A stretch of 64,000 bases of DNA, taken from contig NZ_JAERRG010000012.1 of assembly GCF_016741935.1 (NCBI RefSeq), forward strand, positions 62,001-126,000. Reading direction: 5' to 3'. Position 1 is the stretch's first letter; each line of letters opens with the position of its first letter. The position numbers and the translations under genes were made by a program. Under the pieces are notes generated by a model. The model was not told the origin of the DNA. It was given only the letters and a program-made list of their open reading frames with translations, and did not search any database. Of the stretch, positions 35,899-44,819 are shown piece after piece. Source of the stretch: Streptomyces endocoffeicus (lineage in GTDB: Bacteria; Actinomycetota; Actinomycetes; Streptomycetales; Streptomycetaceae).

Positions 35899-37310
35899 GG
35901 CTTCATCGTCTCCCCCTCCGGGGCGGGCCCCTTCTTCAGCCCCAGCGCCTGGCCCGACGTCTGGCCCGACGCCTCCGGTCCGGGCGCCTCCGGTCCGGAC
36001 GCCTCCGCTTCGGGGACCGCAGCGGCCGGGATGAAGACCGCGACCTCGTAGCCGCCGTCCTCCTCCACCGCGCCCGCCGTCATCTCCCCGTTCAGCATGG
36101 CCACGCGCTCCCGCATCCCGAGCAGCCCATGGCCCATGCCCGGCGAGGGCCGTACGGCCTGGGTGGGCGGGCCGTTGACGATCCGCAGGCCCAGACCGCC
36201 GAGGACGTACGCGACTTCGACGCGGGCGGTGCTGCCGGGCGCGTGCCGCAGCGCGTTGGACAGCGTCTCCTGGACGATCCGGTACGCGGACAGCTCCACC
36301 CCGGAGGGCAGCGGCCGTACGGCGCCGGTGGTGATGTGCTCGACGGTCAGCCCGGCCGCCCGGACCCCCGCGAAGAGCGTGTCGAGCGTGGCGAGGGTCG
36401 GCTGGGGCGCCTCGGGGTCGGCGTCGGCGTAGGCATCGGGGTCGTCGGCGCGGACGACGCCGAGGACGCGGCGGAGTTCGGTGAGCGCGGCGACGGCGTT
36501 CTCGCGGATGGTCGCGAAGCTGGTGGCCAGCTCCTCGGGCGGGTTCGCCACCCGGTAGGGCGCCGCCTCGGCCTGGATGGCGATCACCGACATGTGGTGC
36601 GCGACGACGTCGTGCAGCTCACGGGCGATGGTCGCGCGCTCCTCCAGCAGGGTGCGGCGGGAGCGCTCCTCGTGGGTGGCCGACTGCTGCACGGCGACCT
36701 GCTGCTTGGTCTCGCGCAGACTGCGCCGGGCGACGACGGCGCCCACGATGAGGCAGGAGGTGATCACCATGGGGAAGGCGTTCGTGTGCCCCCTATCGGC
36801 ACTGAAATCGCAGGCGATCCCGAACGCCGCCGTGAGCAGCAGCATCTGCCCGGCCACCCGCGGGCGGTTCTGGCTCGCGACGATCATCATCACCGCGATG
36901 TGCGAGGCGAAGAGGGTCGTCGGCCAGGGCCACATGCTGTCCCAGATCGGTTCGGGGACGCCCAGGCCCCAGACGACGCTCCCCCCGAACGACAGCCACC
37001 AGGCGCCGATCGGCCGGTAGAGCGCCACCAGCACGGGCACGCTGCTGAGCAGAGCCGTCCCCACGCCCTCGATTTCGCCTGCCACGGCCATGAGGTAGAA
37101 GGCGAAGGCCGTGAGCGCGGCATGCGGCAGCCACGGCGCGTACGGCCGGACCCGCCTGGGCATCTTGCGCACCAGCGGATGCGTGGCGGCGAGAGGCGGC
37201 ACGGGGCGGAGGGCGAACGCGTCGGTGATCAAGTCCTTCCGCAGATCGGACAGCGCCCGGCGGATGGTGCGGAGTTCGGTCCGCGGAATCGTCTCAGTCA
37301 CGCCGTCCAC
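35895..37310 (-). CDS. NarL-type sensor histidine kinase
   Basis: A 471-residue membrane kinase. The N-terminal half has about five to six hydrophobic segments (residues 60-195). The dimerisation region is RATIARELHDVVAHHMSVIA with the phosphorylatable His233, of the HisKA_3 type. The ATPase domain has VQETLSNALRHAPG (N box) and GHGLLGMRERVAML (G box). The C-terminal tail has an EASGPEAPGPEASGQ repeat. The start codon is uncertain: GTG at 37310 or the GTG three codons on, neither with a good ribosome binding site. Pairs with the response regulator. Confidence 0.93.
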   Translation of the reverse strand: MDGVTETIPRTELRTIRRALSDLRKDLITDAFALRPVPPLAATHPLVRKMPRRVRPYAPWLPHAALTAFAFYLMAVAGEIEGVGTALLSSVPVLVALYRPIGAWWLSFGGSVVWGLGVPEPIWDSMWPWPTTLFASHIAVMMIVASQNRPRVAGQMLLLTAAFGIACDFSADRGHTNAFPMVITSCLIVGAVVARRSLRETKQQVAVQQSATHEERSRRTLLEERATIARELHDVVAHHMSVIAIQAEAAPYRVANPPEELATSFATIRENAVAALTELRRVLGVVRADDPDAYADADPEAPQPTLATLDTLFAGVRAAGLTVEHITTGAVRPLPSGVELSAYRIVQETLSNALRHAPGSTARVEVAYVLGGLGLRIVNGPPTQAVRPSPGMGHGLLGMRERVAMLNGEMTAGAVEEDGGYEVAVFIPAAAVPEAEASGPEAPGPEASGQTSGQALGLKKGPAPEGETMKP

Positions 37311-37374
37311 GGTAAGGAGCGGGCGCCGCGGCGTCGTCCCCGGGAATGCGGATTGTGCGGTGTCCGTCTGAAGT

Positions 37375-37442
37375 ACTACGTGACGGGGTCCGGCTCGAGG
37401 TCACGTGGCGGGGTCCGGCTCGGTGTCACGTGGCCGGGTGCG
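37375..37442. repeat. Three imperfect ~23-bp direct repeats
   Basis: Units of the form ACGTGGCGGGGTCCGGCTCG occur three times, the last running into the 3' end of the hydrolase gene. Nothing else is recognised between the kinase and the hydrolase. Confidence 0.55.
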
Positions 37443-38340
37443 CCCCGGCCAGGCAGGCGATTTCCTCGGCGACGGTGTGCGCGGCGGGCGTCGTGGGGTC
37501 GATGGGCGGGAAGTGGCCGCCGTCGCTCCTGATCAGCCGTACGTCCTGTCCGGCGCGGGCGGCCGCCGCCGCGAAGGCGTCCGCGACCGCCGGTGGCACA
37601 TCGATGTCGGTGCCGCCCTGCACGATGGTGGTGGGGATCGCGGTGGGCAGCAGCGCGGCGGGGTCGGCGAGGCCCAGCCGGACCGTCAGGTCATCACCGC
37701 TGCCACCGCCACCATCGCTGCCACCACCACCGCCTTCGCCGAGGAGTTGGTCGACGGCGCCGGAGCAGACGTCCAGCGCACGGGCGGTGGCGAGGTCCGC
37801 GATGGGGGCGAGGGCGACGACACCGCGGAGCGGGGAGGGGGCGGGCAGATGCCAGGGAGTCCCGGACGGCAGCCGATGCCGGGCCGCCGCCCACAGCACG
37901 GCGTGCCCGCCCGCGGAGTGCCCGGTGAGCACCACGCGCTCCGGGTCGACACCCGGCAGCCCGAGCTCCCGGACGAGGCCCGGCACGGTGTCCACGGCCG
38001 CCGCGATGTCGTCGAACGTCTCCGGCCACCGCCCGGCCCGCGCGGCGTCCGCCCCACCGCGGCGGTACTCGACGGACGCCACCGCCAGGCCGCGCCCCGC
38101 CAGGAAGGCGGCGAAGGGCGAGACATGGCGGCGGTCGTAGGGGGCGCGCCAGGCGCCGCCGTGGAAGAGGAGGACCAGCGGGGCGGGGCGGGCGGCCCCG
38201 TCCGTCCCGGGTGGCGAAAGGTAGAAGTCCACCACCTGGTCCGGATGTTCGCCGTACGCGGCGGTCCGGGCCGGTTCCACGGGCGCGAGCCCGAAGACCG
38301 ACGTCTCCTCGTCCGCCGCCCCCGCCGTCGCCCCGCCCAT
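37426..38340 (-). CDS. Alpha/beta hydrolase, probable kynurenine formamidase
   Basis: A 304-residue hydrolase. LVLLFHGGAWRAPYDRR carries the HGGxW oxyanion motif and VVLTGHSAGGHAVLW the nucleophile serine; the C-terminal DGGHFPPID supplies the histidine. An HGGxW hydrolase directly behind tdo and kynU is best read as arylformamidase, converting N-formylkynurenine to kynurenine. This is inference from context, since the fold itself is broad. A Gly/Ser-rich insert (GGGGGSDGGGGSGDD, about residues 202-216) is unusual. The start lies three bases after the kynU stop. Confidence 0.75.
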   Translation of the reverse strand: MGGATAGAADEETSVFGLAPVEPARTAAYGEHPDQVVDFYLSPPGTDGAARPAPLVLLFHGGAWRAPYDRRHVSPFAAFLAGRGLAVASVEYRRGGADAARAGRWPETFDDIAAAVDTVPGLVRELGLPGVDPERVVLTGHSAGGHAVLWAAARHRLPSGTPWHLPAPSPLRGVVALAPIADLATARALDVCSGAVDQLLGEGGGGGSDGGGGSGDDLTVRLGLADPAALLPTAIPTTIVQGGTDIDVPPAVADAFAAAAARAGQDVRLIRSDGGHFPPIDPTTPAAHTVAEEIACLAGAHPAT

Positions 38341-38343
38341 CGG

Positions 38344-39690
38344 TCAGCCCTCCGTCAGCACATCGGCCAGCACCCGCGCCGCCCGCTCCACCTCGGCGAA
38401 GCCCGTGTAGAGCGGGGTGAAGCCGAAGCGCAGCACATCGGGGCGGCGGAAATCGCCCACGACACCGCGCCGTACCAGCTCCGCCATCACCTCCCCGGCC
38501 TTCCCCGACGCCACGCACCGCAGCGCCACCTGGCTGCCGCGCTCGGCGTGCGCGGTGGGGGTGATCGACCGGACGTGGCCCGCCGGGACGTACGTCTCGA
38601 CGCAGCGGAGGAAGAAGTCCGTCAGGGCCAGGCTCTTGGCCCTGACGTCGTCGATCGTCACGTCGTCCCACACCTCGAGCGCGGCCTCCAGCGCCAGCAT
38701 CGAGAGGATGTCCGGGGTGCCGACGCGGCCGCGGACCGCGCCGTCGGCCGGGGTGTAGGCGGAGGCCATGCCGAAGGGGTCGGCATGCGAGTTCCAGCCG
38801 GGCAGCGGCGAGTCGAAGCGGGGCTGATGGGCCTGGGCGACATACAGATACGCGGGCGCGCCGGGCCCGCCGTTGAGGTACTTGTACGTGCAGCCCACCG
38901 CGAGGTCCACCCCATGGGCGTCCAGTCCGACCGGCAGGGCGCCCGCGCTGTGGCACAGGTCCCACACCACGAGCGCGCCCGCCGCGTGCACGGCGGCCGT
39001 GGTCCCAGGCAGGTCGTGGCGGCGGCCGGTGCGGTAGTCCACGTGGTTGACGAGCGCGACGGCGGTACGCGCGCCGGCGGCGGTCGGGACGTCGCCCGCG
39101 GCCACCGGCCGCACGGTGCAGCCGGTCATCCGGGCGGCGGACTCGGCGATATAGCCGTCGGTGGGGAAGGTGGCCTCGTCGACCAGGATCTGATCGCGAT
39201 GGGCGCCGCGCTCCTGGGCGATCCGTACGGCCGCGACGACCGCCTTGAAGACGTTCACGCTCGTCGAGTCGCCCACCACGACCTGGCCGGGGGCGGCGCC
39301 GACGAGCCGGCCGACGCGGTCTCCGATCCGCTCCGGCGCGGTCCACCAGCCGCTCTCCTCCCAGGAGCGGATGCGCAGCTCACCCCATTCGCGGGCGACC
39401 ACATCGGCCAGCCGGGGCGGGACGGCGCGGGGCAGCGCGCCCAGCGAGTTGCCGTCGAGGTAGATCGTGTCGTCGAGGGTGAAGGCGTCGCGCTTGGCGC
39501 GCAGCGGGTCGGCCGCGTCGAGCCCGGCGGCCTCCTCGGCCAGAGCGGCCCCGTCGGCCAGAGTGGCGGCCTCGTCGGCCGGAGCGGCCCTGTGCGGGCC
39601 GGGCTCGGCCGCACCGGGCCGAGTGGCGGTCGGCTCGGGCTCGGGCGGCACGGCACCAGCCGACTCCGTCGGAATCGTCGCGTCAGACAT
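38344..39690 (-). CDS. kynU: Kynureninase
   Basis: PLP enzyme that cleaves kynurenine to anthranilate and alanine. It has 448 residues. TLDDTIYLDGNSLGALPRAV and RIRSWEESGWWTAPERIG at the N-terminus, VVWDLCHSAGALPVGLDAH and LAVGCTYKYLNGGPGAPAYL with the cofactor lysine, and GRVGTPDILSMLALEAAL are all diagnostic. The first 65 residues are an Ala/Glu/Pro-rich extension absent from most kynureninases. The ATG at 39690 overlaps the tdo stop by 8 bp. It is in an operon with tdo and the hydrolase. Confidence 0.95.
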   Translation of the reverse strand: MSDATIPTESAGAVPPEPEPTATRPGAAEPGPHRAAPADEAATLADGAALAEEAAGLDAADPLRAKRDAFTLDDTIYLDGNSLGALPRAVPPRLADVVAREWGELRIRSWEESGWWTAPERIGDRVGRLVGAAPGQVVVGDSTSVNVFKAVVAAVRIAQERGAHRDQILVDEATFPTDGYIAESAARMTGCTVRPVAAGDVPTAAGARTAVALVNHVDYRTGRRHDLPGTTAAVHAAGALVVWDLCHSAGALPVGLDAHGVDLAVGCTYKYLNGGPGAPAYLYVAQAHQPRFDSPLPGWNSHADPFGMASAYTPADGAVRGRVGTPDILSMLALEAALEVWDDVTIDDVRAKSLALTDFFLRCVETYVPAGHVRSITPTAHAERGSQVALRCVASGKAGEVMAELVRRGVVGDFRRPDVLRFGFTPLYTGFAEVERAARVLADVLTEG

Positions 39691-40525
39691 GGCTGCGCGC
39701 CGTCCACAGCTCGGGGAAGACGTTCTTGGCCGCGCGCTTCTCCAGCCAGGCGACCCCGGCCGAGCCACCGGTGCCGGTCTTGGAGCCCATCGCCCGCCGC
39801 GTCGCCACCAGGTGGTCATTGCGCCAGCGCCACACCAACTCGGCGACCTCGGTGAGCGCCTCGCCGAGCCGGACCAGCTCGCCGTCGCGCGGGCCGGAGT
39901 AGATCTCCTCCCAGACCCGCTCCACCCCGGGATCCGGTTCATGGCGCAGGGCGGGATCGCGGTCCAGCACCGCGGCCGGAACGGCGAGGCCACGACGGGC
40001 GAGATGGCTCAGCACCTCGTCGTAGAGGCTGGGCTCGGTCAGCGCCTTCTCCAGCTCGGCGTGGACCCGCGGCGCGCCCCGGTGCGGGACGAGCATGGAC
40101 GCGGACTTCTCGCCGAGCAGGAACTCCAGCCGCCGGTACATCGCCGACTGGAAGCCGGAGCCCTCGCCGAGCGCGGAGCGGTACGCGTTGAACTGGCCGG
40201 GGGTGAGATGGGCCAGCGGTGTCCACGAGGCGTTGAGCGACTCCAGCTCGTAGGCCGAGCGCTGGAGCGCGGCCATCGCGGTGGGCAGATCGTCCTCGCG
40301 CAGCGCCTGCGCGGCGGTCTGCCACTCATGGACGATCACGGTGAACCACAGCTCCATGACCTGGGTGGTGACCAGGAACACCATCTCGCCGGGGTCGTCG
40401 GAGAGAGGGTGCTGGAGGTGGGTGAGCACGGACGCCTGGACGTAGTCCTCGTACGGCGTGGTGCCGTCGAAGTCCAGATTCGGGGCGTCGGACTCGACGT
40501 GGTCAGGGACAGGTCGCTGCGACAT
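39683..40525 (-). CDS. Tryptophan 2,3-dioxygenase
   Basis: Heme dioxygenase opening the indole ring of tryptophan to N-formylkynurenine, the rate-setting step of this pathway. It has 280 residues. Typical segments are YEDYVQASVLTHLQHPLSDD, the FLVTTQVMELWFTVIVHEW heme-pocket helix, and RNDHLVATRRAMGSKTGTGG near the C-terminus, carrying the proximal histidine region and the substrate-binding Thr. The ATG at 40525 has AGGAG five bases upstream. First gene of tdo-kynU-hydrolase, which together convert tryptophan to anthranilate. Confidence 0.96.
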   Translation of the reverse strand: MSQRPVPDHVESDAPNLDFDGTTPYEDYVQASVLTHLQHPLSDDPGEMVFLVTTQVMELWFTVIVHEWQTAAQALREDDLPTAMAALQRSAYELESLNASWTPLAHLTPGQFNAYRSALGEGSGFQSAMYRRLEFLLGEKSASMLVPHRGAPRVHAELEKALTEPSLYDEVLSHLARRGLAVPAAVLDRDPALRHEPDPGVERVWEEIYSGPRDGELVRLGEALTEVAELVWRWRNDHLVATRRAMGSKTGTGGSAGVAWLEKRAAKNVFPELWTARSHV

Positions 40526-40670
40526 CGCATCTCCTGAGTACTGCTCGCTACCGGGTAGCGGTCCGCCCCTTCCCTTCGGTCTCGGAGCCCCGGTCCCCTC
40601 GGGGCCCACAGCCGAAGGGGGCCCCGCTCCGCATCATCCGCGCAGCGCGGAGGATCGGCAAGTACGGAAG

Positions 40671-40703
40671 GGGCCCGTGGGGCATACGACACCCCACAGG
40701 CCC
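40671..40703 (-). terminator. Terminator of the DUF3151/MFS transcript
   Basis: A 12-base stem with one mismatch (GGGCCCGTGGGG against CCCCACAGGCCC) and a nine-base loop, 88 bp downstream of the DUF3151 stop on the minus strand. Confidence 0.6.
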
Positions 40704-40722
40704 GGTGCGCCTCGCGCCGTCT

Positions 40723-40768
40723 CAGCGGATCGGGAGATCAGCGGATCGGGAGATCAGCGGATCAGGAG
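40723..40768. repeat. Three 16-bp tandem repeats
   Basis: CAGCGGATCGGGAGAT is repeated at 40723, 40739 and 40755, the third with one change. They lie in the 3' region after the DUF3151 gene. Confidence 0.85.
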
Positions 40769-40790
40769 AGGCGAGATCAGAAGACGTGGA

Positions 40791-41204
40791 TCAGGAGAGC
40801 GTGTCCGCCGCGGTCGGGGAGCTCTCGCGCAGGAAGGTCGAGCAGCGCTCGTACTCCTCCTCCTCGCCGATGGACTGCGCGGCGCGCGCGAGCGCGTGCA
40901 GGGCGCGCAGGAAGCCCCGGTTGGGCTCGTGCTCGAAGGGCACCGGACCGTGGCCCTTCCAGCCGCTGCGGCGCAGGGCGTCGAGCCCGCGGTGGTAGCC
41001 GGTGCGGGCGTACGCGTAGGACTCGACCACCCGGCCGGCCTCGAACGCCTCGTCGGCGAGCTGCGCCCAGGCGAGCGAGGAGGCCGGGTACTTCGCGGCG
41101 ACCTCGGACGGAGCCGCGCCGGAGGCGAGCAGCTCACGCGGCTCCGGGTCGTCGGGCAGATGGGTCGGGGGCGGTCCCCCGAGCAGATTCTCGTGAATGG
41201 CCAT
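40791..41204 (-). CDS. DUF3151 family protein
   Basis: A 137-residue soluble protein, MAIHENLLGGPPPTHLPDDP onward, with PASSLAWAQLADEAFEAGRV and YAYARTGYHRGLDALRRSGW (tetratricopeptide-like helices), the hallmarks of actinobacterial DUF3151. Function is unknown. The inner ATG at 41204 was chosen; the codons upstream to 41264 are not family-like. It lies 63 bp from the MFS gene on the same strand and may be cotranscribed. Confidence 0.85.
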   Translation of the reverse strand: MAIHENLLGGPPPTHLPDDPEPRELLASGAAPSEVAAKYPASSLAWAQLADEAFEAGRVVESYAYARTGYHRGLDALRRSGWKGHGPVPFEHEPNRGFLRALHALARAAQSIGEEEEYERCSTFLRESSPTAADTLS

Positions 41205-41267
41205 GGGTTCCAGTCTGCCTGGTCCGGGGCCCCATCCGACACGCTCAAGCCATGAGGAGGACATGAG

Positions 41268-42872
41268 TCAGGTACGGGGGCTCGGCTCGCCCGGGTCCAG
41301 GGGTGGCGCGGACACCCCGCAGTGGTAGGCGCACTCGGGGCGGCACGGCGGCCCCGCCGCCCGCGCGACGCCCTCGGCGCCCTCCGCGGGCACCACGGCC
41401 CCGGCTCCCTCCGGCTCCGCCCCCAGCTCGGCGCCCGCCGGCTCCAGCACGTCCGAGCGCACCGTGCGCCAGGCGAGGATCGCCCCCAGCACCAGCACCC
41501 CGGCGCAGATCGGCATCGCCCGCCGGAAGGTGCTCGAGAAGGCGTCCGCCGATCGGTACGCCTCCGGGCCCATCCCCGCGAGCAGCGGCAGCGCCGCCAC
41601 CGCGACCAGCCCGGCCGCCCGCGCCGCCGCGTTGTTCACACCGCTGGCCAGGCCCGCGCGGGCGACGTCCACCGAGGCCAGCACGGTCGCGGTGAGCGGG
41701 GCGACCACCACGACCATGCCCAGGCCCAGCACCAGCAGCGCGGGCAGGATGTCCCGCCAGTACACCGCCCCCACCCCGGCCCGGGTCATCAGCAGCATCC
41801 CCGCCGCGCACAGCAGCGGGCCGACGGTCAGCGGGATCCGCGGGCCGATGCGCTTGCCCAGCTCTCCCGAACGGGCCGACAGCAGCAGCATCAGCGTGGT
41901 CGTGGGCAGCAGCGCGGTACCGGCGGCGAGCGCGGAGTAGCCCACCACCACCTGGAGGTCGAGCACCGAGAGGAAGAAGAAGCCGCCGAAGGCCGCGTAG
42001 ACGCACAGGGTCACCACATTGACGGCGCTGAACTGGTGGGAGGCGAAGATGGACAGCGGCAGCATCGGCTCGCGCAGCCTCCGCTCCACGACGATGAAGA
42101 CCGCCCCCAGCGCCAGCCCGGCGACACCCGGAACCACCACGGCGGGCGAGGCGCCCTTCTGCGGCGCGGCGATCAGCGCATAGGTGACCAGGGCGAGGGC
42201 CGCCGCCCCCAGCATGGCGCCGAGGACGTCGAACCGGCCGCGCGGCAGCGGATCGCGGGTCTCCGGTACGTGGCGCAAAGCCACCGGCACACACACCGCC
42301 GCCAGCGGCACATTGATGAAGAACACCCAGCGCCAGCCGGGCCCGTCCACCAGCCAGCCGCCGAGGAACGGCCCGATCGCCGCCCCGATGCCGCCGAAGC
42401 CGGACCACAGCCCGATCGCCCGCGCCCGGTCATCGGGGTGGATCACCGATTGGATCAGCGCCAGCGACCCGGGGGTGAGCAGCGCCCCGCCGATGCCCTG
42501 GAACGCCCGCGCGGCGATGAGCACCCCGGCGTTCGGCGCCAGCCCGCACACCAGCGAGGCCAGCGCGAACCACACCACCCCGATGACGAAGACCCGCCGC
42601 CGCCCGAACCGGTCCCCGAGTGCCCCGCCGAGCAGGATCAGCCCGGCGAGGGTGAGCATGTAGGCGTTGACGGTCCACTGGAGTACGGGCAGATCGGCGC
42701 CCAGGTCGAGGCCGATACGCGGCAGGGCGACATTGACGACGGTGCTGTCGAGCAGGGCCATGGCGGAGCCCAGCACGGTGGTGAACACCAGCCACCGCCC
42801 GGCCGGCACGGACAGCCGTACCGGCTGACCGTTGCCCCGAGCGTGCCCCGCTCCGGACGTGGACCCGCCCAT
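41268..42872 (-). CDS. MFS drug exporter, DHA2 (14-TM) family
   Basis: A 534-residue transporter with about fourteen hydrophobic segments. LDSTVVNVALPRIGLDLGAD and LQWTVNAYMLTLAGLILLGG are the DHA2 family N-terminus, GDRFGRRRVFVIGVV is the MFS loop 2-3 motif, and GSLALIQSVIHPDDRARAIG with GPFLGGWLVDGPGWRWVFFI is the following motif C region. It would use the proton gradient to export drugs or metabolites; the substrate is unknown. The C-terminal tail is acidic and Ala-rich. The start at the ATG at 42872 (MGGSTSGAGHARG) is a judgement, with only a weak ribosome binding site. Confidence 0.9.
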   Translation of the reverse strand: MGGSTSGAGHARGNGQPVRLSVPAGRWLVFTTVLGSAMALLDSTVVNVALPRIGLDLGADLPVLQWTVNAYMLTLAGLILLGGALGDRFGRRRVFVIGVVWFALASLVCGLAPNAGVLIAARAFQGIGGALLTPGSLALIQSVIHPDDRARAIGLWSGFGGIGAAIGPFLGGWLVDGPGWRWVFFINVPLAAVCVPVALRHVPETRDPLPRGRFDVLGAMLGAAALALVTYALIAAPQKGASPAVVVPGVAGLALGAVFIVVERRLREPMLPLSIFASHQFSAVNVVTLCVYAAFGGFFFLSVLDLQVVVGYSALAAGTALLPTTTLMLLLSARSGELGKRIGPRIPLTVGPLLCAAGMLLMTRAGVGAVYWRDILPALLVLGLGMVVVVAPLTATVLASVDVARAGLASGVNNAAARAAGLVAVAALPLLAGMGPEAYRSADAFSSTFRRAMPICAGVLVLGAILAWRTVRSDVLEPAGAELGAEPEGAGAVVPAEGAEGVARAAGPPCRPECAYHCGVSAPPLDPGEPSPRT

Positions 42873-42925
42873 ACCTGGATCATGCCCCGGGCAGCGCCCC
42901 CGGGGCCAGCCCACAACGCAAACGA

Positions 42926-42959
42926 GCCCGGCGGCTCGCCGGGAAGGCGAGCGCCGGGC
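42926..42959 (-). terminator. Terminator of fbaA
   Basis: A 14-base stem with one bulged base and a GGGAA loop, 20 bp after the fbaA stop. Confidence 0.75.
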
Positions 42960-42978
42960 CCGAGAGGCGAGCCGAAAA

Positions 42979-44001
42979 CTACTTCAGCTTCGTCCCCGTC
43001 GACCGAAGATCCGCACAAGCCTTGGTGACCCGCTCAGCCATCCCCGTCTCGGCCAGCTTCCCCCAGCTCCGCGGGTCGTACGTCTTCTTGTTGCCGACCT
43101 CGCCATCCACCTTCAGCACCCCGTCGTAATTGCGGAACATGTGGTCCGCGATCGGGCGGGTGAAGGCGTACTGGGTGTCCGTGTCGAGGTTCATCTTCAC
43201 CACGCCGTTCTCCAGCGCGGTGCGGATCTCCTGCTCCGTGGAGCCGGAGCCGCCGTGGAAGACGAAGAAGAACGGGTCCTGCTTGCCGTACTTCGCGCCG
43301 ACACCGTCCTGGAGGTCACGCAGCAGCTCCGGGCGGAGGACGACATTGCCCGGCTTGTAGACGCCGTGGACATTGCCGAAGGAGGCGGCCAGCAGATAGC
43401 GGCCCTTGTCGCCCAGGCCCAGGGCCTCGGCGGTGCGCAGGGCGTCGTCCACCGTCGTGTACAGCTTGTCGTTGATCTCGTGGGTGACGCCGTCCTCCTC
43501 GCCACCGGTCGGGGTGATCTCGACCTCGAGGATGATCTTCGCCTTGACGGCCTCGGCCAGCAGCTCCTGCGCGATGTCGAGGTTGTCGGCGAGGGTCTCG
43601 GCGGAGCCGTCCCACATATGGGACTGGAACAGCGGGTTCTGGCCCTTGGCGACGCGCTCCTGCGAGATCTTGAGCAGCGGACGGACATAGCCGTCCAGCT
43701 TGTCCTTCGGGCAGTGGTCGGTGTGGAGGGCGATGTTGACCGGGTACTTCCCGGCCACGACATGCGCGAGCTCGGCGAGCCCGACCGCACCGGTCACCAT
43801 GTCCTTCTTGTACTGGCCACCCAGGAACTCGGCACCACCGGTGGAGATCTGGACGATGCCGTCGCTCTCCGCCTCGGCGAAGCCGCGCAGGGCGGCGTGC
43901 AGAGTCTGCGTCGAGGTCACGTTGATCGCCGGGTAGGCGAACTTGCCCGCCTTCGCCCGGTCGAGCATCTCGTTGTAGATCTCAGGGGATGCGATGGGCA
44001 T
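42979..44001 (-). CDS. fbaA: Class II fructose-1,6-bisphosphate aldolase
   Basis: Zinc-dependent aldolase of glycolysis and gluconeogenesis. It has 340 residues. YPAINVTSTQTLHAALRGF, NIALHTDHCPKDKLDGYV with the zinc histidine, GGEEDGVTHEINDKLYT, and FFFVFHGGSGSTEQEIRTAL followed by GVVKMNLDTDTQYAFT are the class IIA (E. coli-type) signature. The ATG at 44001 has AAGGAG six bases upstream. It is monocistronic by appearance, with a strong terminator, and lies downstream of pyrE across a parS-like site. Confidence 0.97.
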   Translation of the reverse strand: MPIASPEIYNEMLDRAKAGKFAYPAINVTSTQTLHAALRGFAEAESDGIVQISTGGAEFLGGQYKKDMVTGAVGLAELAHVVAGKYPVNIALHTDHCPKDKLDGYVRPLLKISQERVAKGQNPLFQSHMWDGSAETLADNLDIAQELLAEAVKAKIILEVEITPTGGEEDGVTHEINDKLYTTVDDALRTAEALGLGDKGRYLLAASFGNVHGVYKPGNVVLRPELLRDLQDGVGAKYGKQDPFFFVFHGGSGSTEQEIRTALENGVVKMNLDTDTQYAFTRPIADHMFRNYDGVLKVDGEVGNKKTYDPRSWGKLAETGMAERVTKACADLRSTGTKLK

Positions 44002-44137
44002 CTGACCGCTCCTTGTATGTGCGGGTTAGTCGTACTTGGCCCTGACCTAGGGGCGACGTCATCGTCGGGGCCATAATCCCAGACTCCGCCGATTGCTCCA
44101 CACGGCGCACGCCGAGACCACACGGACGGGGGCGGGT

Positions 44138-44153
44138 GGTTTCACGTGAAACC
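44138..44153. other. parS-like ParB binding site
   Basis: GGTTTCACGTGAAACC is a perfect 16-bp palindrome whose 14-base core GTTTCACGTGAAAC equals the bacterial parS consensus used by ParB in Streptomyces. It sits in the gap between fbaA and pyrE, where no coding function competes for the sequence. Most Streptomyces parS sites cluster near oriC, so this places the window in the central chromosome. Confidence 0.85.
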
Positions 44154-44177
44154 TCCCACCTCCCCAGCCCGCATGAG

Positions 44178-44717
44178 TCAGCTCAGCCCGAGGTCGGTGA
44201 GCGAGTACGCCGGGAGGTACGGCAGCCCGGCGTCCGCGATCGCGGGCGCGGCGCCGCGCTCGACGATCGTCGCGACCGCGACGACCTCCGCGCCCGCCTC
44301 CCGTGCCGCCTCCACCGCGGTCAGCGGTGAACCGCCGGTGGTGGAGGTGTCCTCGACCACCAGCACCCGGCGGCCCGCGATGTCCGGGCCCTCGATCCGC
44401 CGCTGCATACCGTGCGTCTTCTGGGCCTTGCGGACCACGAAGGCGTCGAGCCGACGCCCGCGCGCGGCGGCGGCGTGCAGCATGGACGTGGCCACCGGGT
44501 CGGCGCCCAGCGTCAGCCCGCCCACCGCGTCGTACTCCAGATCGGCCGTGGTCTCGAGCATGACCTGCCCGACCAGCGGCGCGGCGTCGGCGTCCAGGGT
44601 GATCCGGCGCAGGTCGATGTAGTAGTCGGCCTCACGCCCGGAGGAGAGGGTCACCTTGCCGTGGACCACGGCCTTGTCCTTGATCTGCTGCAGCAGGGCG
44701 TCACGCACATCGCTCAT
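44178..44717 (-). CDS. pyrE: Orotate phosphoribosyltransferase
   Basis: Transfers orotate to PRPP giving OMP, the fifth step of pyrimidine synthesis. About 179 residues. LTLGADPVATSMLHAAAARG and AFVVRKAQKTHGMQRRIEGP carry the flexible catalytic loop, and RRVLVVEDTSTTGGSPLTAV is the PRPP-binding loop. Two in-frame ATG codons (44723 and 44717) are possible; the second begins MSDVRDALLQQIKD, which matches usual starts. Neither has a clear ribosome binding site. Separate from other pyr genes here. Confidence 0.95.
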   Translation of the reverse strand: MSDVRDALLQQIKDKAVVHGKVTLSSGREADYYIDLRRITLDADAAPLVGQVMLETTADLEYDAVGGLTLGADPVATSMLHAAAARGRRLDAFVVRKAQKTHGMQRRIEGPDIAGRRVLVVEDTSTTGGSPLTAVEAAREAGAEVVAVATIVERGAAPAIADAGLPYLPAYSLTDLGLS

Positions 44718-44819
44718 GCGCATGAGCTTATGCGGTGGCCCTCGGAACCCCCCAAGCCGCTCCGTACCGTGAGACCGACCGCATCAGGCCTGAGGCCGGC
44801 CGCGTCAGGCCAGTGCGCG

